Assembly: GCA_950097015.1 (NCBI GenBank)
Contig: CATNEN010000011.1
Coordinates: 124,001-188,000 of the forward strand
Direction of reading: 5' to 3'
From: Macrostomum hystrix
Lineage: Eukaryota > Platyhelminthes > Macrostomidae
DNA length: 64,000 nucleotides
Shown here: piece after piece, positions 19,928 to 32,872 of the stretch
Layout of the letters: the number at the start of each line of letters is the position of its first letter
Position numbering within the stretch: the first letter of the stretch is position 1
Notes under the pieces: generated by a model
What the model was told of the DNA's origin: nothing
Database searches by the model: none
What the model saw: the letters and a program-made list of their open reading frames with translations, nothing else
Program-made: the position numbers and the translations under genes

Positions 19928-20836
19928 ATGAAAACCATCATGACACATCTATATTATACTACTTTCATTTCCAGGATTTATTCGAAAAAATCCCTGAAAT
20001 GTTTTATTCCTTCCTTTATTCGCTAAGCGTAAGGGACAAGCAGCACAGAGGTCTGCTCTTTCATTTTGTCTATGGCTGTGAGTCTACGTAATACCAGCCT
20101 GTATAAGACTAGCAGCACAGAGGTCCTATCTGGGAAATTATTTATTTATTTCTAGCAGCTCTTTCTAACAACCATGGCTTCAAGAGTCTGTCATCGAATG
20201 CACTGTGCCTCTGCAAGACATGAACGACTCCGAACTCAATTCTCTGCTGTCAAAGTTCATACACGAAGTCACTCATGCGGACGGCTTAAAATATCCTGCC
20301 GGTACACTCGTATCTTTGATCGGTGGATTGCAGCAGACTGTCTCGGACGTGCGGCACGTCGACTTCTTTCGATGAAATCGATTTGTCTGTTGTCAGTTCT
20401 GCTTTAAGTGTATTCTTGTCAATGGTCCAAACTGTTTCGAATAAATCCCTCGAACTGCTAGAATTTAAAGTAAAAAGGACCCGCAATACTACTGAGAGTT
20501 AAATAATCTACCGGTAAAATCCTTTGAAAGTAGTATAAATTTTGTTAAATGGCGCTTGCAGAGGACCTGCTACTGCATGGCTGTGCTTTTGCCTATATAA
20601 TTTTAACCCCTAGCATCTAAACCCCTATGTAAATCAGCATCTGCTAAGGTTTATAATTTTATGACAGTGTCTAGGCAAGATTAAACTAAGTGCTTACCAA
20701 CGATGAAGTAATAGAAGGAATCGATGGTGCTCACACTATCAACTACCCTATGGCTATATACTCGTAGAACGGATAATATTTTAGGGTCTATAAAATATCA
20801 CAGTTAATAAAAAATAATGACCGAGAAAAAATGCGG

Positions 20837-23800
20837 TCAGTCATACCCTAGTGGAGGCGACGGCAGCTGCTCTTGTTTACTCTGAACGTCTGTAGAGACC
20901 TGATTGTTATGATTTAAACAGAAGAACAGATCAACGGCTTCACCAATTAGACTGCTGGCCGCTCGCCTCTCATCCTTGCTGGATATAAGCTTAGCACGAG
21001 TGTCTATCAGGCTCGAATGAAAGTCTGAAAATATGTTACAGTCGGAGACATGTAAAATAATAAACTTTCACTTTAGAAAATATAATCACGGGTCATATCT
21101 AGCTGCCAGTAGATCCTTTTGACAGGTTTCTTATCTTGTTGGTAAGGTGCTCAAAATGTATTCTCCAATAGGATTATTGCCCCTTTAGGTGAGAGCAACA
21201 TTTTTACTTTACAATTCAGACTTTTTGCTGCCTGCCAATGTTTTAATTCCGTCATTGCTTATCAAGTTCCATTTTAGATTCGATAGCTTTTTATAGACCA
21301 AAGCTAAAACTAGGGCTCTCTCCGATCCCATCGCTGGAATATGAAAATATTTGATTCCATCTGCTCCAATAAACCCAGATGTGCAGCAGACAGCAGAAAG
21401 CTATTGCGCGGCGCATCTGAATGCTGCGTACGGCTTCCTTACGCAGCCGTACGCATCCAGACCTTCAAGTCGTGAGTCAGACGCTCTTGGCTAAAACCCC
21501 CGCTATACGACCAGTATGAACGATTGCCCAAGTATGCGATTCCGTTCAGAATATGAAATTAGAGCACATAAAATGCTACAAATTCAATACTCACTGCTTT
21601 CAAAGAACTGTTGAAACGATGGCAGAATCTGATCTAACTGGGACAGCATACCAGCTTGAATCATGGCTGTGATGAATTGGTGTGGCCAATTATGTTTTCT
21701 TATAAGGACTGACAGCAGAGTAACGTCTTCTGTGAATGTAAATTGTACGCATTATGAGAACACAACAAACCACAGCACAAGAGTAGACAAGCAGTCATAT
21801 ACATGACATTAACCTCAATGAAAGTTAAAACAAATACTGTGGCGCCGTTTAAACATGTTTAACTCTGTTAACTATGTTCTATGTAACTAAACAATCTTCA
21901 TGATCGTTAACCATATCTGCCGTACTTTACTTGTTTGCTGATGTATTTATGATTTAGTGTCCACGTGCGGCACGTTACTCTGGTTTGTTCCTCTATATTT
22001 ACATCATGTTGTGGGCGGCACGTTGCCGCCAGGCATGTCCAATAATAATATAAAGGGCAGAGTGGCCATCAGTAAGTTTGAGTTTTTCGGCTGAGCTATC
22101 TCCTAAACCAAGAGTTCACTTCGTTACAAACGGCACGACAAATACAATAAATACTAAAATTAGAATACAAAAAATCAATGCTGATTTCAATCAAACCAGC
22201 AAGAGACTTCCGGTATTTCGTCGAGACTTATTTCATTCAATACTGAGACGTCAACAAAATTTTCCCAATCTGGGAGCGTCCACTTGTAATGAATTTTTTT
22301 TTGCTTTCACTCTCCATACTGCATCACGCCTCGCATGGGTTTGTATTATCAATTAACAAACATATCACAGCCATAGGTAGAAGCGACATGAAATCGTTCC
22401 TTTTAAGTTGAATTTGAAAAGTGAATTTTCTCTAATATCATACTTTGCTTTACGCTAATTTACATTTTACATTTAGGTTTGCGAAACGAAAAAAGAAGCG
22501 TTGTCGTAGCTGCAAAAATTGACTGGTAAATGTCCTTCTCGTACTTAAGTAAGTAAGTCAAGTCCTTCTCGTACTAGAGTATGCTAAGCTCACGAAGAGC
22601 GAGGTTCTGAGCGATTGGAGTTGTTCGTTGTTAATTAGCTTTGGAGCTAATTAACAAAAATATAACCATAATCAGTTAAAGGAAAATTTATACGCGCACT
22701 TACTTTTGCGGTTACTTTTTGCGAGAGTTGTCATGTCATCTTCGGTCAAAATATTCATTGATAGCAAAGACGCCAGCAAATCATCTGACATCAACGAATC
22801 AAAGCTGATTGGAGATGAATCTGGCCTGTTCTGTTTGTGATAGTACTCCGAAAGGAAGCAGAATAGCATGTGCTCTCTACCACCATCAGGAAGTTTCACA
22901 AGGCCGTTGTTGCAACTAACACCTGCAAGTAAAAAGATAAACCTTCAAAAAACTTTGGGGCCGAAACGTTCAATAAACGAGTTTATGCACTAACATTTCG
23001 CATGTTAAAAATAAACACACTTCCGTATTTTATTAAATTTCTTATCTTCAAAATCGGCGCGTCTTTTAAGACCTTACAATCGCAATCAAAAAGTTCCCAG
23101 GAAGTACACATATTTACTAGATTAGATATTGTTGTATCAAAGTATTTGTTTCAAAGCGCGCAAAAAGAGTTTGTTTACATAAACCAATGTGACGCACAGC
23201 ACAAACAATAGGGGTAAACCAATAAAACAGGAAAAGTTACAAACGCATTTCGAACTGTCGACGAATGTTGTAAGCATGTTGTAAGTTTGACCCCAAACGT
23301 GTCAGCAATCTCGCGGATTGGAGCTCCTCTCTCAATCTCCTCCACCACTTCGCATTGCTCAAATTTTTGTGGGCCATAGGAATTGGAGCACTGAAATCTT
23401 TGAGCCACAGAATCGCGTTTCGAGAATGTCTTTTGGGCTTGTTTTGCTAACATTTCAGCTCGTGAATACCATAGACTAACGCATTTTATGACTTTCGAAA
23501 CTATAAAAAATTAAAATTGAAATTAAGAGCCTGCGACTCTGGTAGCGAAGGGCATGTCAGCTTCGTTGAAAATATGTTCGTCTATGGCATTCACGAGCCA
23601 ATAGGAAGGAACGGGGTGACAAGGATGCTAAAAGTGAAAATTGGGCAAATCAATAATAGCTGGGTCAGAATTGTACTCTATTCTATTCTTTCCTTCATGC
23701 ACAATGTTTCTTAAACTGTCAGCACTAGGCCTAGCGAGATAGGAACTTTACAAAAACGTTGATAAATTTTTTGGAGGCAGATCTAATAGCTATTTCGCGA

Positions 23801-25934
23801 ATAACTCAATTCAACTGTCACTTTCTAATTATTTAAAAGTGCATTACGAAAAGTTTTATGTAGAATATTTTCATTAACTAATCAGTAGGTAAAGCTACAG
23901 GCTAATTTTATGTCTGATTGGTTGCTATTGTGACAGGCCATCTTCATTTTGGGCACAGATACAGAAAGAGGGCTTAAGTGCAATTGTGCAAGCTGTCCAT
24001 AGGGTTCAACCCCAAGGCTTAGATATAAAGCATTGCGAATGCATGGTGATAAAAAGCCAATGCAGATGAACATTTGTGTATTTTTGTGCATGAAAAATTG
24101 ATCAGGGGTCAGCAAGAACTGCCTCCTTGTTAGCCATCAGTCACATATCACATGGCTGATAAGCAAATGTGATGATGTATGTGAAATATATGTCATAAAT
24201 CAGCAAATGATGTGAAAGTACAAAAAATATATTTTTCTTTATTCTTTGTTGAAAGATACATGAAAAAGACTTACTTATTTGTAGAGCTTGGTAAAACCTT
24301 TTAAACTTGTTTGGCTTCTTAGAGCTATATAAAGCTTCTAGAAGCATGGTAGAAATCCCAACAAGTTGGTCATCTGATTGACTTTCCAAAACTAGCCCTT
24401 GCATAAATTTCAATTCCTGGAGAATACCTACAAAGTTTTAGGGTTTAAATGAAAAATTTTCATGACAACAAACAGTCAGAACAACAAATGTCGAAAGTAG
24501 CATTGGCTAAAGTAAATAAATAAATATTTTTGCTAATATACTTAGTAGACTTCTACTGGGTTGACAGTCATTTCATCTGCCCCCTTTTTGTTTGCCAATA
24601 TACAATATAATTGTTTCGGCTGCCAATATATTATATAGTCCATTCATATACTAATGTAGGCATTTGTTGGAATAACTAATTATATCACCAAGCTTCATAC
24701 TGAAATGTAATGCAAACATCTTATATTTTTTAATTTTAATGCTAGGGTTTTTCTGAAAGTTCTAGGGCTAATAAGAAGCCTATAAATACACAAAGCCAGA
24801 ACCAACATTTCTATTTCTAAATATTGCCAATTGTCACATTTGACATTGGTTAAACTGAAGGGCATGCTGCCTAGCTGTAACAACAGCATGGCAAATAACA
24901 CAATCATCCATGAAAGCTAAAGCTAAAGCCATGAAGACAAAAATATTCTTCTTAAGACAGTTTCAAAATTGTCAAAATATGATAAGATTCTATGAATAAT
25001 ATGCTTTTTAACAAAAAAAATTATATTTTTCTATCACTAAGAACATTTATCATCATAAATTCTCTTTCTGTAATAAAAAATGTTTTATACTAGAATACTA
25101 TGTCTTTACAGTTCTCATTATTAAAAAAAATAGTCATTTCATCTGCCGGCAGACAAAGTGACCCCACATTTCCTACTGCTCATTTCAAATTTTGAATTTT
25201 AAGCAATTTGCTTGTATAACTACTAGCTAAAAATTGTGCAAAAATTATAATTTTTAGTAGAGTAAGACACAAAGAGAGTGAGATCATATCCCCATGAAAT
25301 AAAGATATGGAGAAAATGTGTTAAAAGTGCCTCTTTTAGGACAACTAATAATATGGGCCTAAAGGGAGTTATTCTAATTCAGTAGAGTTTATAGACAGAA
25401 TAAGTAGACAATACAGCAGAATGAGAAAAAGTGATAAGTCTTGTTACATGCAAATAAAAATAACTAAAGTTTAGTAGAAAGGAAAATGGAGGCAAAGAAA
25501 AAGTTCTAGAAAAGCAACCATTTTTAACAGTTTGAGCTATGATCAAAATCAACTTACAATATTAGGAATTTAGTCAGTTAGCCACTATTTTTTAAAAGTA
25601 AAAATGTTACAAAAATGCATATATAATTTGCAACTATAAATATTGAGACAACTAACTAGGGGCCTAAGAAGTAAGAATAATATAAGCAAGTGAGGGACAA
25701 AAAGGCATCTCATGGTCATCAGGACAGTAGGACAGGAGAGGGACAATGTCACAATTCAATCATGTAAATAAAGCTTTTAAAATCATTTTGATTTTAATAC
25801 CGCCTACCTGCTTCGAAACATTCGTCGATATGATGACTAGGAATGTTAAGAACAATGTGCAACTTTTGTTCTAATTTAGCACTAGAAACTTCGATAAGAA
25901 GTTGGTAATAAACTTCTTGTTCCATGCTAGACAT
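20837..25934 (-). CDS. CARD-like death-fold protein (five exons, host gene)
   Basis: Exons are 25934-25808, 24427-24275, 22922-22704, 21729-21595 and 21024-20837. All have GT donors and AG acceptors, and all introns are phase 1. The joined coding length is 822 bases, 273 residues. Exon 3 contains REHMLFCFLSEYYHKQNRP and SDDLLASLLSMNILTEDDMT. Exon 4 contains LLSVLIRKHNWPHQFITAMI then QAGMLSQLDQILPSFQQFF. Together these follow the CARD six-helix pattern, in which LTEDD marks helix 3 and W..FI.A....L marks helices 5-6. Exons 1-2 (YYQLLIEVSSAKLEQKLHIV, LLEALYSSKKPNKFKRFYQA) look like a second death-fold domain. The tail is Pro/Gln-rich. CARD and DED adaptors work in innate immunity and apoptosis, but the partner here is unknown. 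The frame stays open upstream of ATG 25934 to an acceptor at 25975/25976, so a further 5' exon may exist. Confidence 0.65.
21838..22140 (+). mobile_element. Solo LTR, 303 bp, different family
   Basis: It begins TGTGGCGCCG and ends CGGCACGACA, with a 5-bp target duplication AATAC (21833-21837 and 22141-22145). A TATA box (AATATAAAGGGC) lies near 22048, about 90 bases before the end, as in an LTR promoter. It shares no sequence with the CsRn1-like LTRs. The 5-bp duplication fits BEL/Pao or some gypsy and copia lineages. It lies in intron 3 of the CARD-like gene, on the opposite strand as judged by the TATA box. Confidence 0.75.
23247..23453 (-). pseudogene. pogo/Tigger-like helix-turn-helix fragment
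   Basis: A minus-strand frame with QKFEQCEVVEEIERGAPIRE followed by IADTFGVKLTT. This matches the CENP-B/pogo N-terminal HTH pattern (E....V..IE.G....EIA..FGV..ST). It is disrupted soon after and has no DDE domain. It lies in intron 2 of the CARD-like gene. Confidence 0.45.
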
Positions 25935-26809
25935 TGCGCGTTGTTTGCGTGTTGCGGTCAGTTTAGGAGCAATGCCTATGTATTAAAATAGATTCAGTTT
26001 TCGCTTCTAAAATTTCCAAGAAATTAGTCACAAGTGAAGTCAAAATGAGAGTGAAATCTAAACAATAAATGTACGTTGAGTTCGCTAGTGTACAATAATA
26101 AAAAGAATTCATAATAACTCTGCGTTAAAAAAATAATTATTTACTGCTCTTTGTAGTCGTCATTTTAACACAGTTAACTTTTAACATATTTGATGTGCAA
26201 CAGAAGTAATGACTAAATTTTGTTATAATGTTAAGTATTACGGATACAGATACGCAAAAATGGTGTACATATTGGTAATTTTGTGTTGCGTGTAAACGCT
26301 CGTGTTTCTTGTGTTGACAAACTAATTTTGCAAGTCTTTGTTCTGCTCTTTAAGAACTTTTACTATTTTTCCTCGAATTTTACAGACATTAGCATGGAGT
26401 GCAGTCTAAATGCGCTTTATTACGCGTGCTTCGACTGCTTCGCAAAAACGACACAACGTATAATTTTTTAAGTTAAAATTCTTTTCGCTTCTTTTCAAAC
26501 CCCTCGACGATGAACTTCACACGTTCATCTGACATATCTATTCTCATAAATTCCTAACGATTTTTGGGATCGAGATTAGTCGACTTCCGATAATGGTATT
26601 TGGTGAACAATCTGTCTTCCGCAGCGTAACATAGAAATACCTTATCCACTTAGCTAGCTCCTCCACCTCGGCAAATGCGAAGTCCAGCTTCAAATTATTC
26701 GCGGCTAGGCATGCTGTTAGACGTGATAATATCGCTCTTGAACCTTTCAGTAATGACTTTGTCTATGGTCAAAGGACAATTCTATTCCTGTGTGATATTT
26801 TGACTTAGG

Positions 26810-29800
26810 CAAGGACTTCTATATAATAGCATCTGGACTGGAAGCGAAGAAATACCCATTACCTCATGAGGCCAGTTTTTCCCCTGCTTTCTATGGAATC
26901 TGTCAAATTGGGAAATGCAAGATCGGAAATTCAAATGTCGGAAATCCAGAGATGTAATGTTAACTGGCTAGTTCCTTTCTTCAGATTATTAATTTATGTT
27001 TACGAGTACCTTGAAGCAGCAACGCAAATTCAAATGGATTAACGCATATGCAGGTGTGCTTCAAACAATCGGTAACAAACAAAACACGTAGGCAATGGTA
27101 ACGTAGAACTTGAAGAAGAGTGTTCACAGATTCGTATTGGCATCAAATAAAAGTTACTTGTCTGTTCTGGCACTGGAAAGTTTGGCCGACTTTCGCTTAC
27201 TTCGAGCCCCAGCTCCACTAACCGAAACGTCCTTGACTAGATTTTTCATCATGCAGTTGAAAAATGCACAGACGATTCCTTCTTTCACATCATGGCCATC
27301 CGTGCACATCGTCTGACCCATGAAATGTTCCAGATAGTTGCTGTCATCCATCATCTCATCGACAATGTGACAGAACAGCTGCATCTGGTTGGGAGCATGC
27401 AGCAGCCATCTGCGCAGTTCATTGCTCTGCCGGATCTCCTCGAACACCTGCCAGCAGTGTCTGGCCAGCCCAAAAGCGATATCAGACGGCTTGGACAGGC
27501 CACCCCGGTTGATCTCCTCCAAGAAGACGATGGCCGTGGCCTGAATCCCGCCATCAGTCTCAAGAGGCGGCAGATCGTCAGAGCCAAGCAGAAGTTCGCG
27601 GCAAGATGCGCACCCGCGCTTTCTTTGCACGAATTTCTTAGCGACTGCTCCACTTATATAGTAGATGATGGTGCAGTCAGAGCTCAATGGCTGGATATTC
27701 ATCTCCATCTTGCTTGCAAACTCTCGCGCCAGTTCCTTCACGCACTGATCCTTGGCGCAGATTGACTCAATGGCATTGTCAATATCGGCCAGTGACAGCT
27801 GAGAAAACTTCAGCAGACTGATCGCAGCAATTTTGCGACTGTTTTCAGTTAGCTGCCTTGCAGAAATGAAGTAGTTGGCTCCGGACATCTGACGGAGCCA
27901 GCCGAATCGGCGTTCAATGCTGTCGGACTGGAGTGAGCCAAGAAGTACATAGGAGAATCCTTCGTGATCCAGCAGATGTCTCGCACAGGCAGCGATGGAT
28001 CGGCAGGTAATCCGGCATGCCAAAAAAGTCTCTTTTGACAAGCCATAGTCTCCAGAGGACTGCCACAACTGCAAATTGTTTGTGCATGAATAATTTAACT
28101 TATCCATGCCACTGGTAACAATAATTAAAGATAATAGTTAATTTAAGACTTACCTTTAGAAAACAACTGAACTCATCAAGAAATTGCAGCTTCCAGTCAA
28201 GCGACGAGCGCACTGGATCCTGCGCAATGTCACGCTTTCGAAGTCCCTTTGATGGTGTCTTGACGTTGAGAACTTTCCAGAGCTTCAGAATCAAACTGAA
28301 AAATCTTGCGGTGCCACTCCAGTTCTTATTCTCATGTGCAGTGTAGTATTTGAGTGCATCTCGAGTTGAATCACAGAATACTGCCACTGCCAGCTTCACT
28401 GACGACTTCTCTCGATATTTTTAGGGTTCAGCACAGCAGGGCTGAGCTTGTGAGCAAGTCTCACCGGCTTGTTGGCTTCAGCATTGAACAGCTCACCGAT
28501 GTGACAAAAGTGAGCGTCGCAGGCTTCTATCAAAACTGGTGGGAATGCTGGGCAGCGAAATGATTTCCGTGTCTGGAAGTTGTTGTATATGTTCTTGAGG
28601 TTGTGCACGGGATCGATCACAATGAAGATAGGCTGCCCTGTGACCTTGTCAGTAATTGACTCCTCCAAGTCTCCATCGCACAGAAAATCGGCGACGAACT
28701 TTCTGTTAACTGGTGCATTATCAACGGATATTGCAATGACGGAGAACTGCAGGCTACGCAGCAAATCCATGACATCCTGGAACCAGTGACTGAGCTTCTG
28801 TGCTGTCAGCTTTGCCACAGGAAACATGGACACCATGTCCTTGTACTTGCCTGCAATTGACTTTATCAAGAAGCAACAGTAGGTTGAAGCAACCACTCCA
28901 TCATTGTCCAATCCACTCACATGGCCTCCACAGTACTCAATTCGATTGGCCGCATAGATCTCATCAATGATCAGCACCACAACTCGCTCCATCTGTGTCA
29001 GCTTGGACGCTCGCAGCCGAAGGTAACTCTGAGAATCCAATCCATCCTTTCCAATTCTCCTAGTGACTGATCGCAGAGTTCGCTCTGATGGCAGGCAGAG
29101 AATCTCTTGCTCACGTAGAAGCCCGTAAGCTGCAGCACTTACTGAATAAATCATGTAGCACAAGACCATCAGCTGTTGAGAGTATCTCCTCGATGTCTTT
29201 GGCTCACAGCTCAACTGCAGCTGCTCTCGAATAAAAGTCACCGACCTGTCTTCCTTTTGCTCTAGAGCACTTGTCAGATTGTTGTGGGCCATGTCTATGA
29301 AGTGATCGAAATGCTTCTTAACAACAGCATCAGGCAACATCTGCTGCTCAGCGCGTTCAAGACCTTCTTTCAAGTTCTTGACTCGAGCCATCAAATTCAC
29401 AACTTCACTGATGGAAGAAACTTTTCCATCCGTGCCAACCAATTTTACCACCTGGTCTTGTAACAGTGCTGTGCCATTCAGACCAACGGAGACTTTGTGA
29501 TTCGGTCCAATGCAGATGGAGCACGCAACCTGGCAGACATGCTTTACCTCCAGCATGAAGATGCATAGGAACTCGTTGCAAATTGCAGTTTGAAAGCCAT
29601 CTGGTCTCGTTTCCTCTGATTCGAGCAATTCTTGAATTTCTCGGGGCGAGCAACTGAGAATTGAATCTTTGGCAAAGAAGTCGGCGATTTGATCATTGAG
29701 ACGCATGTTTTCAGCCTCCAGACGCGCAGATGATGTCGCAGAGCATGTGCTCCGATCTGCTTGCCGGACAGAAGAAAGGTATGCAGGTGCATTAAGAAAG

Positions 29801-30532
29801 ATAGTTGGCACTGCATCTTGCCTCAGATAACGATTGGTCAGCTGGCCTTTCTTCTCTCTGCGAGTGATATTGCTATCTCGAGTTGTTTCGACGAAGTCCT
29901 CAGTGGTGAAATGAAGCGAGCAGATACGAGAATACTTCGTGGGCTGAAACGCCTTCCTCGGATTTGCTTTATTCCATTTTTTCAATAGACTCGGGTTGTT
30001 GAGTGGATAGCAATGAAATGTCACAGTACCTGGCGTTGAACTATTAGCGAAGCCGCTCTTGCAACTGAATGCGGAACACTTGTTCACCATAGTGAAGGAT
30101 ATGCTTTTATGGCGCAGAAATCCTTGGCAAAGAAAACTGAGGAAACTGCGTTGAGTATGAAATGAAACAAATAGGAAATCTGATCCAATTCAAATTAGTG
30201 CCACTACGTGGCCATAAGTCGTGGCAGTTCTGGAACAAGTGTCTATGGTGAACAGCTGGGGACCGATGGAATGCCAATTTGAAACGCCATTGAAATCAAT
30301 TGGAAATGCTTCTCCGAAAAAAGTAGACTCCATTTCTCTCCACAACATAGGATTTCCACCAAATTCAATGTGCATGCCTGGAATGTAGGCGCCTTGAGAT
30401 GTGTGCCGGCTTAAGTAGATATGTTTCTCTGGAGAGCCGCTGTGCTCGGCTAAACATTGGCCTCATGTGGTAAAATAATTGTGAAATTTATTTCTCGTTT
30501 CCAGTCCAGATGCTATTATATAGAAGTCCTTG
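26810..30532 (-). mobile_element. Complete P-element-family transposon
   Basis: The terminal inverted repeats are identical for 34 bp (26810-26843 and 30499-30532), beginning CAAGGACTTCTATATAATAG. Internal inverted repeats TTACCTCATGAGGCCA (about 26862-26877) and TTACCACATGAGGCCA (right side, minus strand, about 30457-30472) resemble P-element subterminal repeats. The target duplication is ACTTAGG (26803-26809 and 30533-30539), 7 bp as read, close to the 8 bp usual for P. The element is 3.7 kb and carries one THAP-type transposase gene. Confidence 0.93.
27154..30090 (-). CDS. P-element transposase (THAP9-like), one apparent 2-bp frameshift
   Basis: ATG 30090. The N-terminal THAP zinc finger (about residues 1-90) has C5 and C10, a tryptophan in LLKKWNKANP, and CSLHF, giving the C2CH set. 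A coiled coil with RLEAENMRLNDQIADFF follows. The catalytic RNase H-like domain has VVVLIIDEIYAANRIEY, VIAISVDNAPVNRKF and IVIDPVHNLKNIYNNF. The last acidic residue is probably the E in SDSIERRFGWLR. The main frame stops at 28396-28398 (ERSRQ). The homologous sequence continues one phase over (SSVKLAVAVFCDSTRDALK), and deleting one AG of an AGAG at about 28410-28414 would rejoin them. A GTAAGT intron (28153-28069) with an AG acceptor links to the last exon (28068-27154). It ends in a basic tail. Apart from the frameshift it is full length. Confidence 0.9.
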
Positions 30533-30539
30533 ACTTAGG

Positions 30540-32478
30540 TCTCTCTTTGCGTTGAGATTCCTAAATGAGGTCGGGTGTCCTACTCTTTGCGAGAGATTCT
30601 ATTGCCGTAACTTGAAAATAACGAAGACAAGACGATTTTAAAGTCCAAGCTAAACAGCTGATATTAAAGTGTTAATTCGTTAATAAGAGAAGGCTATGAG
30701 TGATTAATTCCCCTGGCAGCGCTCTTTCCGTCCCCTGCCATACTGTACTTAACTCAATATTCAATTCACAACTCGCACTGGTAATTTACTTAACAAAATC
30801 TCGATAACCTCAACACAAGAACAGCAACGCGACTCTATTCGATAATGCTCTGAACAATAACAAGAACTCACGAAAATAACACGACAATTAACACAAATAA
30901 CTCCTAAACAAAAAACAGATAGTCCCTATAACAAAACAAGACATATTACGAGGCCCAATAACACGAAACCTAACCTAAAGTCCCTAGTCTGAAACCCAGG
31001 AGACCAGCAAGCACTTCCGCACTATGGCACAACGATAGTTCTATCGTGCCACACCTAATGTCAATTCGACGGCGTCCCACCGATGATTGTCGGCGATATG
31101 GAGAGTACTTCCGTGCTTGCCAATCCCTGTCTTACACTCAGCCAGCAGTTGGCCAGATGTGCCGAGCTCAGCGCAAGCTACTTACTGACGTGGGATTGAG
31201 TGTGGGGTTTTCTTCGACTAGCTGGTTGGACCGGTTTGCCTGTCCTGGTATCTATTACTAGGATGCGTAACAACGCGGAAAAGAACGATTGGAACGAAAC
31301 GAAACGATAGGAACAAAACGACAACGCAATAGTCCGTTATATAGTCCGCCCCAGCCCCCATCAAAGCCTGGGTGCCGGCCGCGCCGCTTGTTCCACTGCC
31401 AGGTCGACCCTGCCAGTTAACGAACTGGCCGCTGATTGGCCCGGCACGGGGTGTCGCGCTTAAGTAGGGTCGCATTAGATTGGCTAGCCGCCTTCCTATT
31501 GGCTGGGCCCACCAGACCGGGGGTTAGTCGGATGCCTTAGCTGTAGAGCAGGGTGACCGGCCGGTTGCGTGCGTAGGCCTGGCTGGGCACTCTGGGCAAT
31601 CTACTCACTTGCTATGGAATGCAGTACCAGACAAATTGCTAGTACTGCCCCGGCTAGGGCCTAAAGCCTGAAAGCAAGCTGGAGGTAACAAGGACTAATG
31701 CCGAGGCTGACAAACTACGAGCGTATATCCGCCTATACTAACAAGGTGGGATGCTGAGGACACTGCAGCTGCTCCAAATACTTCGTAGCAGGCACCTGAT
31801 GTGGCAGCTAGATGCATCAACAAGTATGGAGCGGTGCGACTGCGATTTCACCCCAACCCTAGTCAACAAAGAAAACTGTGATTCCATGAATGCCAGATTT
31901 GCCTGCCTGTGCCTTGGATAGTGGTGAAGAGAACAATTAATGCACAATTTGCGAGCCGAAAGAGCAAAGAACAGTGTGGCAAAAATTAACAAAATTGCAT
32001 TCTTTGTGACTGAAGCGTGGCAATTTGCTGGCATGCAATTGTTTGTAACATTTTTATACATGGCATATATATGTATAAATTAATGTGAACTTGTCATATG
32101 AACTTCTAGCTCGATGCCCGAGTCATATGAACTTGTAGCCTTTTGAATGTAATTTTGTTATGTAATTGTCTCATAAACTTTGCTATGTAAACTTGCTATA
32201 ATTGCATTTTTTAATTGTACTAATAATTTGTTCTTGTTTTGCATAAAAACATGAGAACATACTACATTAATTACTACAATAATACAATATACATTGATGT
32301 CAGAATTAAAATGAATAGTGTGCTCATATATATCAAGTTTCTTGCTATCAAAAGACTATTTTACAAAATTTGCAAACTTCGATTTTTTGGCTATTTTTGC
32401 TGCTCATGGCTGGTCCTAAGAGTAGTGTGAGAGAAAATTAACTGTGACCAATCTAGTTATATACTCCTATTATCAGTG
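30540..32478. other. Non-coding stretch with a GC-rich promoter-like core
   Basis: 30540-31000 is AT-rich with nothing recognised. About 31330-31580 is GC-rich. Read on the minus strand it has several CCAAT-type boxes (AGCCAATAGG, GGCCAATCAG) followed by GGACTATATAACGG (near 31335-31348), a TATA-like arrangement. It may be an LTR or host promoter, but I found no ends or duplication. 31740-32478 is AT-rich with no gene. Confidence 0.35.
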
Positions 32479-32482
32479 GTAG

Positions 32483-32872
32483 TGTAGAGGTGTTTAATAA
32501 ATGAGGCGTAAAGGCGGTGGTTATTTTGGTTTTTTTGATGATTATCAATGAGAGCGTGAGCTCTAAGGGTTGAAGAAAATGACGTCGATGGTGGCTCTAT
32601 AGATGAAAACATGCATTTCCGGAAAATTCTAGAAGGTTGCAAGAGTTATAACAAAGCTAGTGCAATACAGTTTAAGTAACTTTAATATTGTAGCGCGTGA
32701 TGATGTTATTTACATGGATGATATTTGATTATAGCTATTATGTGTTTTACAAATCATTTGTTCATAGAGTGGAAGTTTCTAGAAAAATATTGAAAATTCA
32801 ATTTGTAGTTTTACGGCGAATTTTCTGGAATGGCAAGTACGGTACGATGGAAGGTCATGCTGAGACGCTACA
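32483..32872 (-). repeat. 3' LTR of the CsRn1-like element
   Basis: 390 bp with TGTAG...CTACA ends. The polypurine tract (GCAGGGGGACTGT on the minus strand, about 32873-32886) abuts it. The end of the pol frame runs into it. Confidence 0.95.

Noticed and set aside
26283-26471. 62-codon plus-strand frame upstream of the CARD-like gene
   Set aside because: Chance length in AT-rich DNA, hydrophobic by composition only.
31270-31740. A full LTR on the minus strand
   Set aside because: Promoter-like elements exist but I found no matching ends, target duplication or partner copy.
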